From the NCBI RefSeq assembly GCF_001423695.1, contig NZ_LMOZ01000002.1, forward strand, positions 496,658 to 560,657: a stretch of DNA of 64,000 nt. Reading direction: 5' to 3'. Shown here piece after piece: positions 48,679 through 56,898 of the stretch (within the stretch, counting starts at the first letter, position 1; each line of letters starts with the position of its first letter). This stretch comes from Leifsonia sp. Leaf336. Lineage in GTDB: Bacteria > Actinomycetota > Actinomycetes > Actinomycetales > Microbacteriaceae. A program made the translations under genes and the position numbers. The notes below the pieces were generated by a model. That model did not search any database and was not told the DNA's origin. It worked only from the letters and a program-made list of their open reading frames with translations.

Positions 48679-50700
48679 ATGGGGAAGATCACCAACGGAC
48701 TCATGATCGTCGGCCTGGCGGCCGCGACCGTGCTGGGGATATCCGGTCTTCAGCCGGCTTCGGCGCAAGGAGTGACGGCCGTCACGTCCGTCGGGGAGGC
48801 GGCGCCGCCCGCGTTGCCGGACCTGGCCGGACATCCGCACAAGCGCACCTGCGCCGACCCGCGCTCCGGACGTGCGGCGTGCTTCGCAGAAGTGGTTCAG
48901 GGTGTCGCGTCGCCGTCCGTGGGTGCAGCTCCGGCAGGGTACGGCCCAGCGGACCTTCGTGCCGCATACGCCCTGACGGCGGCGACGACTGCCGGGGCCG
49001 GCGCCACCGTGGCGGTCATCGACGCTTTCGACCTGCCTTCCGCCGAGTCCGATCTGGCTACGTACCGATCGACCTTCGGGCTTCCCCCGTGCACCTCCGG
49101 CAACGGGTGCTTCCGCAAGCTGGACCAACGCGGAGGCACCTCCTACCCGGCCACGTCGCACGCGTGGGGGCCGGAGACGGCAATCGACCTGGAGATGGTC
49201 AGTGCGGCATGCCCGAACTGCCGCATCCTTCTCGTCGAGGCCGACAGCGATTTGCTGAGCAACCTCGGCGCCGCGGCCCAGACCGCTGTGCTCTTCGGTG
49301 CGAAGTACGTCAGCAATTCCTACGGTGCGATCGAGGCCGGCAACGACTTCAGCAGCTTCGACCATTACTACGACCACCCGGGAGTCGTCGTCACGGCCTC
49401 CAGTGGCGACGCAGGGTACGGCACCCAGTTCCCGGCTTCGTCGCAGTACGTCACCGCCGTGGGCGGAACGTCACTGGTGCGTGCGGGCAACGCGCGAGGA
49501 TGGAGCGAGTCGGCCTGGTCCGGCGCCGGCAGCGGCTGCAGCTCGTACAGCCCCATCCCGTCGTGGCAATCGGGCACGGGATGTCCGACGAAGTCCGTCT
49601 CGGATATCTCGGCCGTCGCGGACCCGTCGACCGGAGTGGCGGGCTTCGGTCCGACTCCCACTGCACCGTATTCTTCGGCGTGGCAGGTGTTCGGCGGTAC
49701 GAGCGTCTCGTCGCCGTTGATCGCAGGCATGTACGCGCTCGCTGGCGTGCCGGCCGACGGAACCTATCCGGCGTCGTACCCGTGGGCGAAGCCATCGGCC
49801 CTCAACGACGTCACGTCGGGGACGAACGGAGCCGGATGCTCGCCGGCGCAGGCCTGTTCCGCTGGTCCCGGATACGACGGGCCGACGGGTCTCGGCACCC
49901 CTAACGGGGTGGCCGCGCTCGCAGCCCCGACACCCGGAGCGGCTCGTGAAGTCACAGGCGACTTCAACAGCGACCACACGAGCGATCTGCTGGCGCGGAA
50001 CGCGTCGGGTGCGCTGATCCTGTATCGCGGTGACGGCGCCGGGGGGTGGCTCTCGCCGCAGTCGGCTGTGGTCGGTTCGGGGTGGAACGGCATGACGGCG
50101 ATCGTCTCGGCGGGCGACTTCGACGGCGACGGGCGCAACGACCTGCTCGCGCGGGACTCCGGCGGATTCCTCTGGCTCTACCCGGGCGACGGCGCCAGCG
50201 GCTGGTTCACGCCCAGGAAGGTCGGCTCCGGGTGGAACATCATGACCTCCATCATCGCCGCCCGCGATTTCAACGGCGACGGCACCGCCGACATCGCCGC
50301 CATCGACTCGTCGGGGGTGTTCTGGCTCTATCCTGGCGACGGCCACGGCGGCTGGCTCGCACCCCGCGCGATCGGCTCCGGCTGGAACGGCATGACGGCG
50401 GTGGGTATCGACGACTTCGACGGCGACGGAAGCCCCGACATCCTGGCGCGCGACTCGATCGGTCGTCTGTGGCTGTACGGACACACCTCCGCGGGGTGGA
50501 AGACGCCTGTCGTCGTCGGAACCGGCTGGAACGGACTCACGATCGTGTCCGAGGGCGACTTCAACGGCGACGGGCACGCCGACCTCCTCGGCCGCTGGGC
50601 GAATGGCGCGCTCGTGCTCTACGCGGGAAACGGGCACTCGGGATGGCTGTCCCAGCGTCAGATCGGCTCGGGGTGGAACATCATGTCGTGGATGGGCTGA
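48679..50700 (+). CDS. Secreted sedolisin-type (S53) peptidase with five FG-GAP/VCBS-like repeats
   Basis: A 673-residue exported protein. Signal peptide KITNGLMIVGLAAATVLGIS, cleavage near ASAQ. Residues about 85-420 are a sedolisin domain: Glu166 and Asp170 (GPETAID, the E-x3-D pair), Asp244 (SSGDAGYG, oxyanion) and Ser342 (FGGTSVSSP, nucleophile). Sedolisins usually carry a long activation prodomain; only about 60 residues precede the catalytic part here. Residues about 425-673 are five repeats of some 48 residues with DF(N/D)GDG-x3-D calcium-like loops and G(S/T)GWN motifs, forming a beta-propeller-like module. GGGAGG before ATG 48679 supports the start. It may act on the cell surface; no substrate can be named. 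Confidence 0.87.
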   Translation: MGKITNGLMIVGLAAATVLGISGLQPASAQGVTAVTSVGEAAPPALPDLAGHPHKRTCADPRSGRAACFAEVVQGVASPSVGAAPAGYGPADLRAAYALTAATTAGAGATVAVIDAFDLPSAESDLATYRSTFGLPPCTSGNGCFRKLDQRGGTSYPATSHAWGPETAIDLEMVSAACPNCRILLVEADSDLLSNLGAAAQTAVLFGAKYVSNSYGAIEAGNDFSSFDHYYDHPGVVVTASSGDAGYGTQFPASSQYVTAVGGTSLVRAGNARGWSESAWSGAGSGCSSYSPIPSWQSGTGCPTKSVSDISAVADPSTGVAGFGPTPTAPYSSAWQVFGGTSVSSPLIAGMYALAGVPADGTYPASYPWAKPSALNDVTSGTNGAGCSPAQACSAGPGYDGPTGLGTPNGVAALAAPTPGAAREVTGDFNSDHTSDLLARNASGALILYRGDGAGGWLSPQSAVVGSGWNGMTAIVSAGDFDGDGRNDLLARDSGGFLWLYPGDGASGWFTPRKVGSGWNIMTSIIAARDFNGDGTADIAAIDSSGVFWLYPGDGHGGWLAPRAIGSGWNGMTAVGIDDFDGDGSPDILARDSIGRLWLYGHTSAGWKTPVVVGTGWNGLTIVSEGDFNGDGHADLLGRWANGALVLYAGNGHSGWLSQRQIGSGWNIMSWMG

Positions 50701-50705
50701 GTGGA

Positions 50706-50736
50706 TTCACAGGACCTGTCCCCGGCACGGCATAAT
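50706..50736 (+). promoter_or_regulatory. Possible promoter of the second DUF2142 gene, leaderless
   Basis: TTCACA (50706-50711) and CATAAT (50731-50736) are 19 bases apart. The -10 ends six bases before GTG 50743. This favours 50743 as start over the in-frame GTG 50701, which directly follows the protease stop. Confidence 0.4.
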
Positions 50737-50742
50737 CCGTCT

Positions 50743-52392
50743 GTGCCCTCGCCTTCGCCCATGGTCTTCCGCGTCTCCTCCGAGTCCGAGCCGGCCGCCG
50801 GTGCGACGCCCACGACAGCGACACCCGACGGTGCGGCTCGCGACGCGCGACAGCGGACGGCGTGGGTGTTCTGGACGGGCTTCGTCCTCTTCGCCGCGCT
50901 GTGCGTGAGCTGGGCGCTCGCTTCGCCGATCTTCTCCGTGCCCGACGAGAACGCGCATGCGGTGAAGGCGATCGCGCAGGTGCATGGGGAGGCAGTCGGT
51001 CACCGCGAACCCGGTGTTCGGCAGTTGGTGGTGGACCTGCCGCCGTCCTATGCGGTGAGCCCTCAACAGCTGTGCTTCGCATTCCATTCGAACACCACGG
51101 CGAACTGCGGTTTCGAATTGGGCGACCCCGGAGGAACTCCCTGGTCGGCCACGTGGGTGAGCACGTACAACCCGATCTACTACTTCGTCGTCGGCTGGCC
51201 GAGTCTGATCGTCGGCGGCTCCACCGGCATCTATGCGATGCGGGTGATGAGTGCTCTCTTCGGCGCCCTCTTCTTCGCGTGGGCACTGCAGGCGGCTGTG
51301 GCGTCGCGTCGGGCGCGCTGGATGCCGGTCGCGGTGTCCTTCGCCGCCCTCCCTATGGTCGTCTACCTCAACGGGGCCATCAATCCGAACGGCGTCGAGA
51401 TCCTCTCCGGGCTCGCGCTGACGGTCTCGCTCCTGCGACTCCTGGAGTCGTTCGGCGCACCGCAGCTCGAACCTCCGCTGATGCGGCGCGGGATGCTGTG
51501 GACGATCGTCACGGCGTCGGCGATCGTCCTCGCCAACGCCCGTGCACTGGGGCCGCTCTGGGTTGTCGTTGTCGTGGCGCTCTGCCTCGTGGCGACCGGG
51601 CTGCGCCCGTTCCTCGCGGTCTTCCGGCGGCGCTCGTCGTACGCCTGGCTCGCGGTCATCGCCGCCGCCGGCCTGTTCTCGATCGGCTGGACGCTCATCG
51701 GCGGAAGCCTCTCCGGGCAGGCTCAGAAAGCGGATGCGCCACTGGTCGATGCGAGCTTCCTGCAGGGAGCGGCGTACATGCTGCGCAGCACGCCGGCCTT
51801 CGCCGTCCAGGCTCTCGGCTACTTCGGCTGGTTCGACGCACCGCTGCCCGGATGGGCCCTGTGGCTCGCAATCGCGGCCGTCGTCCTCGTCGTCGCGCTC
51901 GCGCTCTTGACCGCGCGGCGTCGCGAGCTGATCACTCTCGTCGTCGCCATCGGGGCCGCGCTGGTGGTGCCCGTGCTCGTTCAGGCCTACAGCGTGCACC
52001 AGACCGGAATCATCTGGCAGGGTCGGTACGGGCTCTTCCTCTACCTCTCGGTTCTGGCGGTCGCCGGCTGGGCGCTCTCGCGCGCCGGAGGCGAGCGGAT
52101 CGGCTTCCTCTCGGTCCGTGCGACGTGGACCATTGGGGCGTTGCTGTGGATGTTCGGCTGCCTCGCGTTCGTGCTTGTCCTGCGCCGGTACGTCATCGGG
52201 GCGGAAACACCTATCACGCAGATGTTCCACCACGCGCAGTGGCAGCCTCCGCTCGGCTGGATGACGCTGGTGGTGTTCTTCGTCGTGTTCTCGGCGGCGT
52301 TCTTCGCGTTCATAGGGGTGCTCGCGCGGCGGGCCGCCGCGGCGGCGACCCCTGCGGTCGAGCAGTCGGCCCCGTCACGGATCCCGTCGTGA
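50743..52392 (+). CDS. DUF2142 multi-spanning membrane protein (second copy)
   Basis: A 549-residue protein with about twelve hydrophobic segments, paralogous to the copy at 33793-35373. The shared landmarks are VPDENAHAVKAIAQVHGEA in the first loop, NGAINPNGVEILSGLAL, FGWFDAPLPG, IWQGRYGLFLY, LRRYVIG and QWQPPLGW. This makes the DUF2142 assignment firm. A GT-C-like role (sugar transfer from a lipid carrier outside the membrane) is inference. GTG 50743 is taken as start because of the promoter-like element before it; GTG 50701 and ATG 50761 are alternatives. The stop overlaps the GT4 start (GTGA). Confidence 0.82.
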   Translation: MPSPSPMVFRVSSESEPAAGATPTTATPDGAARDARQRTAWVFWTGFVLFAALCVSWALASPIFSVPDENAHAVKAIAQVHGEAVGHREPGVRQLVVDLPPSYAVSPQQLCFAFHSNTTANCGFELGDPGGTPWSATWVSTYNPIYYFVVGWPSLIVGGSTGIYAMRVMSALFGALFFAWALQAAVASRRARWMPVAVSFAALPMVVYLNGAINPNGVEILSGLALTVSLLRLLESFGAPQLEPPLMRRGMLWTIVTASAIVLANARALGPLWVVVVVALCLVATGLRPFLAVFRRRSSYAWLAVIAAAGLFSIGWTLIGGSLSGQAQKADAPLVDASFLQGAAYMLRSTPAFAVQALGYFGWFDAPLPGWALWLAIAAVVLVVALALLTARRRELITLVVAIGAALVVPVLVQAYSVHQTGIIWQGRYGLFLYLSVLAVAGWALSRAGGERIGFLSVRATWTIGALLWMFGCLAFVLVLRRYVIGAETPITQMFHHAQWQPPLGWMTLVVFFVVFSAAFFAFIGVLARRAAAAATPAVEQSAPSRIPS

Positions 52393-53603
52393 CCGGCACC
52401 GAAACGCTACGCGTCGCCGTCGTCTACGACTGCCTGTTCCCGGTCACGACCGGCGGAGGTGAGCGCGTCTATCGTGCGCTCGCCGAGCACTTCGTGGAGC
52501 GCGGATGCCAGGTGGAGTATCTGACCCGAACGCAGTGGGAACCGGGAGCTGCCCCTGATGTCGGGTTCGCGATCCGTGAGATCTGGCGAGGGAAGATCGC
52601 CGATGAGCGCGGCGACCGGCTTCCCCGGGCGGCGGTCGGGTTCGCCCTCGCCGTGTTCCGGTCGCTGCGGAGGAGCCGTGGCGACTACGACGTGGTGGTC
52701 GTCAGCGCGCTCCCGCCGCTCAATGTCATCGCGGCACGGCTCGCCCTGCTCTTCTCGCGCACCTGGCTGGTGGCGGACTGGCTCGAGGTCTGGACGCTGC
52801 GCAAGTGGCGCGAGTATTCCGGCCTGATGGTGGGATCCATCGCCTGGCTCGTGCAGAGCGTCGCACTGCGGATGAGCGACGAGGTGACGGTCAACAGTTC
52901 CTTCACGCTGCGCCGTGCGCAAGGATCGCGCCCGGCGCGACGCACGCGCCGAGGGTCGGCGGCCCGACGGCGACGGGGACTCGTGCTCGGGCTGGTCGAT
53001 CTCGTGGACTCGCCCGCCATCGACTCCGGCGCGGTCTCCGCCCCAGGACTGATCCTCTTCGCCGGCCGGCACATCCCCGACAAGCGCCTGACGGCCCTCC
53101 CCGCGGCATTGCGGGTGGTCCACCGCACGCACGCCGAGGCGCGGCTGGTCGTCGCGGGATCCGGTCCTGAGACGGACGCGCTTCGCCAGGCCGCTGCCGA
53201 GTCCGGAGTGGAGGTGGAGATTCTCGGCCGCGTGCCGGATGCCGAGCTGGCCGACCTCATGGCGAGCGCCGCCGTGCTGGTGAACCCGTCGCGGCGAGAG
53301 GGATTCGGACTCGTCGTCGCCGAGGCCGCGTCGTACGGGACGCCCAGCGTCGTCGTCGCCGGGGAGGACAACGCGAGCGCCGACCTCGTCGAGAGCGGCA
53401 GAAACGGGTTCGTCGCCGCCTCGGCTTCTGCCGACGATCTCGGGGGCGCCCTGGTCCGGGCGCTGGACGGGGGGCCCGCCCTCCGCGCCTCCACGACCGA
53501 ATGGTTCGCCGAAGCACGTCGGACCCGCAACCTGCGCGGCTCTGTCGACGAACTGCTCGGGCGTTACCGGGTGGCCCGTGGAGAGCGCTCGAGAACCGAC
53601 TGA
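52389..53603 (+). CDS. Glycosyltransferase family 4, possible pair of frameshifts inside
   Basis: A 404-residue frame. LRVAVVYDCLFPVTTGGGER starts the acceptor domain, SAPGLILFAGRHIPDKRLTA the donor domain, and NPSRREGFGLVVAEAASYGT is the E-x7-E motif. The stretch translated from about 52914-52980 is abnormally Arg-rich and has many A-ending codons, whereas the +2 frame there has almost only G/C-ending codons and reads RIAPGATHAPRVGGP, the kind of linker expected in GT4 enzymes. Two compensating indels (natural or in the assembly) are therefore likely. Starts with GTG 52389 in the DUF2142 stop; the 3' end overlaps the convergent GT4 gene by 40 bases. Confidence 0.82.
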   Translation: MTGTETLRVAVVYDCLFPVTTGGGERVYRALAEHFVERGCQVEYLTRTQWEPGAAPDVGFAIREIWRGKIADERGDRLPRAAVGFALAVFRSLRRSRGDYDVVVVSALPPLNVIAARLALLFSRTWLVADWLEVWTLRKWREYSGLMVGSIAWLVQSVALRMSDEVTVNSSFTLRRAQGSRPARRTRRGSAARRRRGLVLGLVDLVDSPAIDSGAVSAPGLILFAGRHIPDKRLTALPAALRVVHRTHAEARLVVAGSGPETDALRQAAAESGVEVEILGRVPDAELADLMASAAVLVNPSRREGFGLVVAEAASYGTPSVVVAGEDNASADLVESGRNGFVAASASADDLGGALVRALDGGPALRASTTEWFAEARRTRNLRGSVDELLGRYRVARGERSRTD

Positions 53604-54670
53604 AAGACGTCCAACGTAAGCTGCGCGGTCCGCTCCCACGAGAAGTCCTGGGCATGCGCGAAGCCGAGAGCGCCGAGCCTGTCGCGCTCCGACCGGTCGT
53701 TGGCGAGCGCCTCGATGGCGCGCGCCCACGCGCCGACGTCGTCGGGATCGACGTACACGGCCGCCCCTCCGCCCACCTCGTGAAGCACGGGCAGGTCGGA
53801 GCAGATGACGGCGCGTCCACGCGACATGGCCTCGAGCACCGGAAGCCCGAAGCCCTCGAAACGGGTCGGGAACGCGACCACCGATGCTTGCGCGAATGCG
53901 GAGTCGAGTTCGTCGGTGCTGAGCCAGCCGAGCAGGTCGACGTCCGACTCCAGACCAAGGCGGGCGGCCAAGGGCCGGAGCGGGTCGGCCTCGCCGCCCC
54001 CGGTGAACGCGAGTCGCGGCCGGCGGTCGGGCGGGATGAGCGCCAGCGCGTGCAGGAGGATCTCGACGTTCTTGTGCGGCATCCGGTTGCCGATGCTCAG
54101 CACCATCGCCCGGCCGGTGGGCACCGGCAGCCCCTGCGCCGCGGACGGGTCACCGGCGAGCGGGATCGGGACGACGCGCTCGGCCGGGATGCGGAGGGTG
54201 CGCGCGATGGCCTCCGCAGACGATTCGCTCACCGTGAGCACACGGGCCGCGTTGCGTGCGGCGCGCCGGACCAGCCAGCGCAGCGCGACGCCATGACGAC
54301 CTGGCACCCACTCCGGGTGCAGGAACGGCAGCACGTCGTGCACGGTCAGCACGACGGGTGCGGGGGCCCGCGCCGGGCCGACGTTCGCAGGCGAGTGGAC
54401 GAGGTCGGCACCGGTGCGGCGGACCCAGGACGGGACGGCGCGCAGCTCGCCGATCGCCCACGCGACACGGTCCTCGCCGCTCACTCCCGAGTCGATCACC
54501 TCACCGGGGAACCAGGACAGGTCCCGGGCCGCCGACTCCGTCGATGCCAGCCCGACGAACTCCAGGCCCGGATGGGGCGGGAGCGCGCCGTACAGGCGCT
54601 CGACGTACGACTCCATCCCGCCTTTGCCGCCGGTGAGGAAGAGGAGGTCGACCAGGATGCGCGCGGTCAT
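53564..54670 (-). CDS. Glycosyltransferase family 4 (GT-B fold)
   Basis: A 368-residue transferase. RILVDLLFLTGGKGGMESYV carries the glycine-rich N-terminal loop, DLVHSPANVGPARAPAPVVL the acceptor-domain core, and VLSIGNRMPHKNVEILLHAL the donor-domain start. FPTRFEGFGLPVLEAMSRGR is the E-x7-E motif. ATG 54670 overlaps the flippase stop by four bases; the operon reads GT2-flippase-GT4 on the minus strand. Resembles mannosyl- and rhamnosyltransferases of the WbaZ/MtfB type; sugar unknown. Confidence 0.9.
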   Translation of the reverse strand: MTARILVDLLFLTGGKGGMESYVERLYGALPPHPGLEFVGLASTESAARDLSWFPGEVIDSGVSGEDRVAWAIGELRAVPSWVRRTGADLVHSPANVGPARAPAPVVLTVHDVLPFLHPEWVPGRHGVALRWLVRRAARNAARVLTVSESSAEAIARTLRIPAERVVPIPLAGDPSAAQGLPVPTGRAMVLSIGNRMPHKNVEILLHALALIPPDRRPRLAFTGGGEADPLRPLAARLGLESDVDLLGWLSTDELDSAFAQASVVAFPTRFEGFGLPVLEAMSRGRAVICSDLPVLHEVGGGAAVYVDPDDVGAWARAIEALANDRSERDRLGALGFAHAQDFSWERTAQLTLDVFQSVLERSPRATR

Positions 54671-55830
54671 CGTGCGACCCCTGGGTCGGCGGCGGCGGCG
54701 CGGGCGGCGACTCGCCGTCGCCGAGCGAGTTCGTAGGTGGCGGCCTGCAGCAGCTCACCCAGGAGCAGCACCGTGAAGACCCACACGAGGTCATCCGTCG
54801 CGACCACGGCGACGGCGGCGAGGAAGGTGACGATCGCGACGGCCCCGCGCAGAAGCGTGAGGAGCTTGGCCTCTCCCATCCGGCGCAGACTCGCGAACGG
54901 GATGGTGGTCGCGAGCGATGCTGCGCGCCAGAGGCAGGCGACCAGGAGCGGAACGGCCGTCGCGGCGGTCGTCCAGACGCCGTGGAAGATGAAGCCGAAC
55001 ACCCCCGACCACTCGCAGATCAGGATGACCACGATGGCCCCCGCGACGGCAATCACTGAGACGAGGATGTCGAGCCGGGAGTGCTCTTTGAGCAGCCGGA
55101 GCCGCATGAAGTTGAGCGGGATGGCCAGCAGGCCGGAGACGGTCGAGATGGAGGTGAACAGCACGGCCTGAGCGGGCCCGAGGAGGGCGAGAACGGTGGC
55201 GTTCAGCAGGGGGTACACCCCACCCGTGATCGCCACGTCGGTGACCACCCATCCCATGACGCGCGGTTCCGGGCGCGAGGCGGTGTGGGGCACAGGAAGC
55301 GCGCGCACGAGGGTCGCCGCGAAGATGCCGGCGACGAGGGGGATGAGCGCCCAGTGCGCACCGGCGAATCCGGCGAGGACTCCGATGAGTGCGCCGAGGC
55401 CGACGGCGACCGCCGCCCAGAACTCGCGCACGTCCAGCCGTTCGGCGACCGAGACCCCACGGCCGACCTCCAGGGAGGCCACGAGGATCGGGAGGGCGAT
55501 GCAGAGCACGACGGCGTTGTCGAAGGCGACGGCGACCGCCAGCGCGGCGAGCAACGACAGCGTCGCGAGCCAGAGGGGGAAGGTCACGCGCCGCTCCGTC
55601 GACGCGGAGCTCAACCGGGACTCCACGACCATCGCGAAGACCAGCTGACCGGCGAACGTCGCGACTGTCGTCGCGACGGCGATCGCCCCCTGCTCGGCCA
55701 GCGGGAAAACGCGCGAGGCGATCGAGATCGTGGCAGCGGGGATGACGGCGAGCGAGACTCCGCCCACGAGCGTCACGAACGACAGGGCGGCGCGCCGCAG
55801 GCCGAGCTCCGGAGGCGGGTCTGTGCTCAC
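54667..55830 (-). CDS. Polysaccharide flippase-like membrane protein (Wzx/MATE-type)
   Basis: A 387-residue protein with about ten to twelve hydrophobic segments and few charged loops, in the pattern of O-antigen flippases. LRRAALSFVTLVGGVSLAVI is the first segment, ISIASRVFPLAEQGAIAVAT a typical early motif, and LFTSISTVSGLLAIPLNFMR a mid-protein helix pair. Start GTG 55830 has GGAAGG eight bases upstream and follows the GT2 stop by one base. It would turn lipid-linked repeat units to the outside for the polymerase-like proteins at 58-61 kb. Identity rests on topology and context. Confidence 0.75.
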   Translation of the reverse strand: MSTDPPPELGLRRAALSFVTLVGGVSLAVIPAATISIASRVFPLAEQGAIAVATTVATFAGQLVFAMVVESRLSSASTERRVTFPLWLATLSLLAALAVAVAFDNAVVLCIALPILVASLEVGRGVSVAERLDVREFWAAVAVGLGALIGVLAGFAGAHWALIPLVAGIFAATLVRALPVPHTASRPEPRVMGWVVTDVAITGGVYPLLNATVLALLGPAQAVLFTSISTVSGLLAIPLNFMRLRLLKEHSRLDILVSVIAVAGAIVVILICEWSGVFGFIFHGVWTTAATAVPLLVACLWRAASLATTIPFASLRRMGEAKLLTLLRGAVAIVTFLAAVAVVATDDLVWVFTVLLLGELLQAATYELARRRRVAARAAAADPGVAR

Positions 55831-55831
55831 T

Positions 55832-56776
55832 TCACGCCTTCCGGTCGCCGATGCGAAGGGCGAGCGACTGCACGAAACCGATCGTCCGATCGACGGCGGG
55901 AACAGCGCGCCGACGCCGTTGTGCGAGTGCGCCGGCGCGCCAGCCCTGCCAGCGGCCGATCGTCGACGCGGCGTCGCGGGAGAGGACCAGGTCACCCGCG
56001 CACACGATCGCTTCCGTCAGCAGGGCTCTCAGCGCATATCGCCCCCGCAGCACGCCGTACGCGCGCAACAGGTACCCTCTGCCGAAGCCGGCGCGACGGC
56101 GCTGCGTCGCCGACCCGCGAACGGAGGTCGCGCCGCCCAGGTGCACGCCGCGCGCTGAAGGAACGGCCACGGTTCCCCAGCCCTCCGAGCTCAGGCGCAG
56201 CGCGAGGTCGAGTTCCTCGCCGTACATGAAGATGCCCTCGTCCAACGGTCCGACCTCATAGAGTGCAGAGCGCCGGAAGGCGGCGACGGCGCCGTACGGG
56301 CCGAGCAGCCGGTGGCCACGAGCGCTGGTCGCCTCTTCGACGGTCGCCCCGGCGAAGCGCACGAACCCCGCCATGGTCGGGTCGACGCACAGGCCGTAGG
56401 CGTCGACCCTGCCGTCCGGCCGGGTCAAGAGCGGGACGGCGCTGCCGGCGGCGGGATGCCGCGCCAGCGCGTCGGACAGCTCCTCCAGGAGCCGTGGGTC
56501 GGCCTCCACGTCGTTGTTGAGCAGGACGACGACCTCGGCTTCGCCCGCGGCGATTCCGGCATTGCAGGCGGCGGCGAACCCTCTGTTCACGTCGAACGCG
56601 ATGACCGTCGCGCCGGGGAACTCGGAGGCGAGTCGCAGCCGCGTGTCGTCGGGGCTGGCGTCGTCCACCACGAACACCCTGTGGGGCGCCGTCTGCATGG
56701 CAAGAGCGTGCAGGCAGGCGCGCGTCACCGCCCAGTTGCCGTGCACGGGGACCACGACGTCGATGGCAGCCGTCAC
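55832..56776 (-). CDS. Glycosyltransferase family 2
   Basis: A 314-residue GT-A transferase. IDVVVPVHGNWAVTRACLHA and VFVVDDASPDDTRLRLASE are the nucleotide-binding strands, VVLLNNDVEADPRLLEEL the DxD-like site, and DEGIFMYGEELDLALRLSSE the acceptor-side motif of WbbL-like enzymes. Basic C-terminus. First gene of the minus-strand operon GT2-flippase-GT4, starting GTG 56776 without a clear ribosome site. Divergent from the next GT2 gene. Confidence 0.88.
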   Translation of the reverse strand: MTAAIDVVVPVHGNWAVTRACLHALAMQTAPHRVFVVDDASPDDTRLRLASEFPGATVIAFDVNRGFAAACNAGIAAGEAEVVVLLNNDVEADPRLLEELSDALARHPAAGSAVPLLTRPDGRVDAYGLCVDPTMAGFVRFAGATVEEATSARGHRLLGPYGAVAAFRRSALYEVGPLDEGIFMYGEELDLALRLSSEGWGTVAVPSARGVHLGGATSVRGSATQRRRAGFGRGYLLRAYGVLRGRYALRALLTEAIVCAGDLVLSRDAASTIGRWQGWRAGALAQRRRRAVPAVDRTIGFVQSLALRIGDRKA

Positions 56777-56849
56777 CGGGCCAGGATCCTGTTCACGACT
56801 CCACTATCGCATCCCCGCGATCCCGGCGTGGTCCCGGCGCACTTGCGGT

Positions 56850-56855
56850 TAGGAT
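56850..56855 (+). promoter_or_regulatory. Possible -10 element (TAGGAT) of the polyprenyl-type GT2 gene
   Basis: TAGGAT would start transcription near 56862, giving a short leader that contains AGAAGGA (56883-56889) before TTG 56899. Confidence 0.35.
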
Positions 56856-56898
56856 CGGATCGCCTCCAGTGCCGCCCATACCAGAAGGATGCGTTCGA

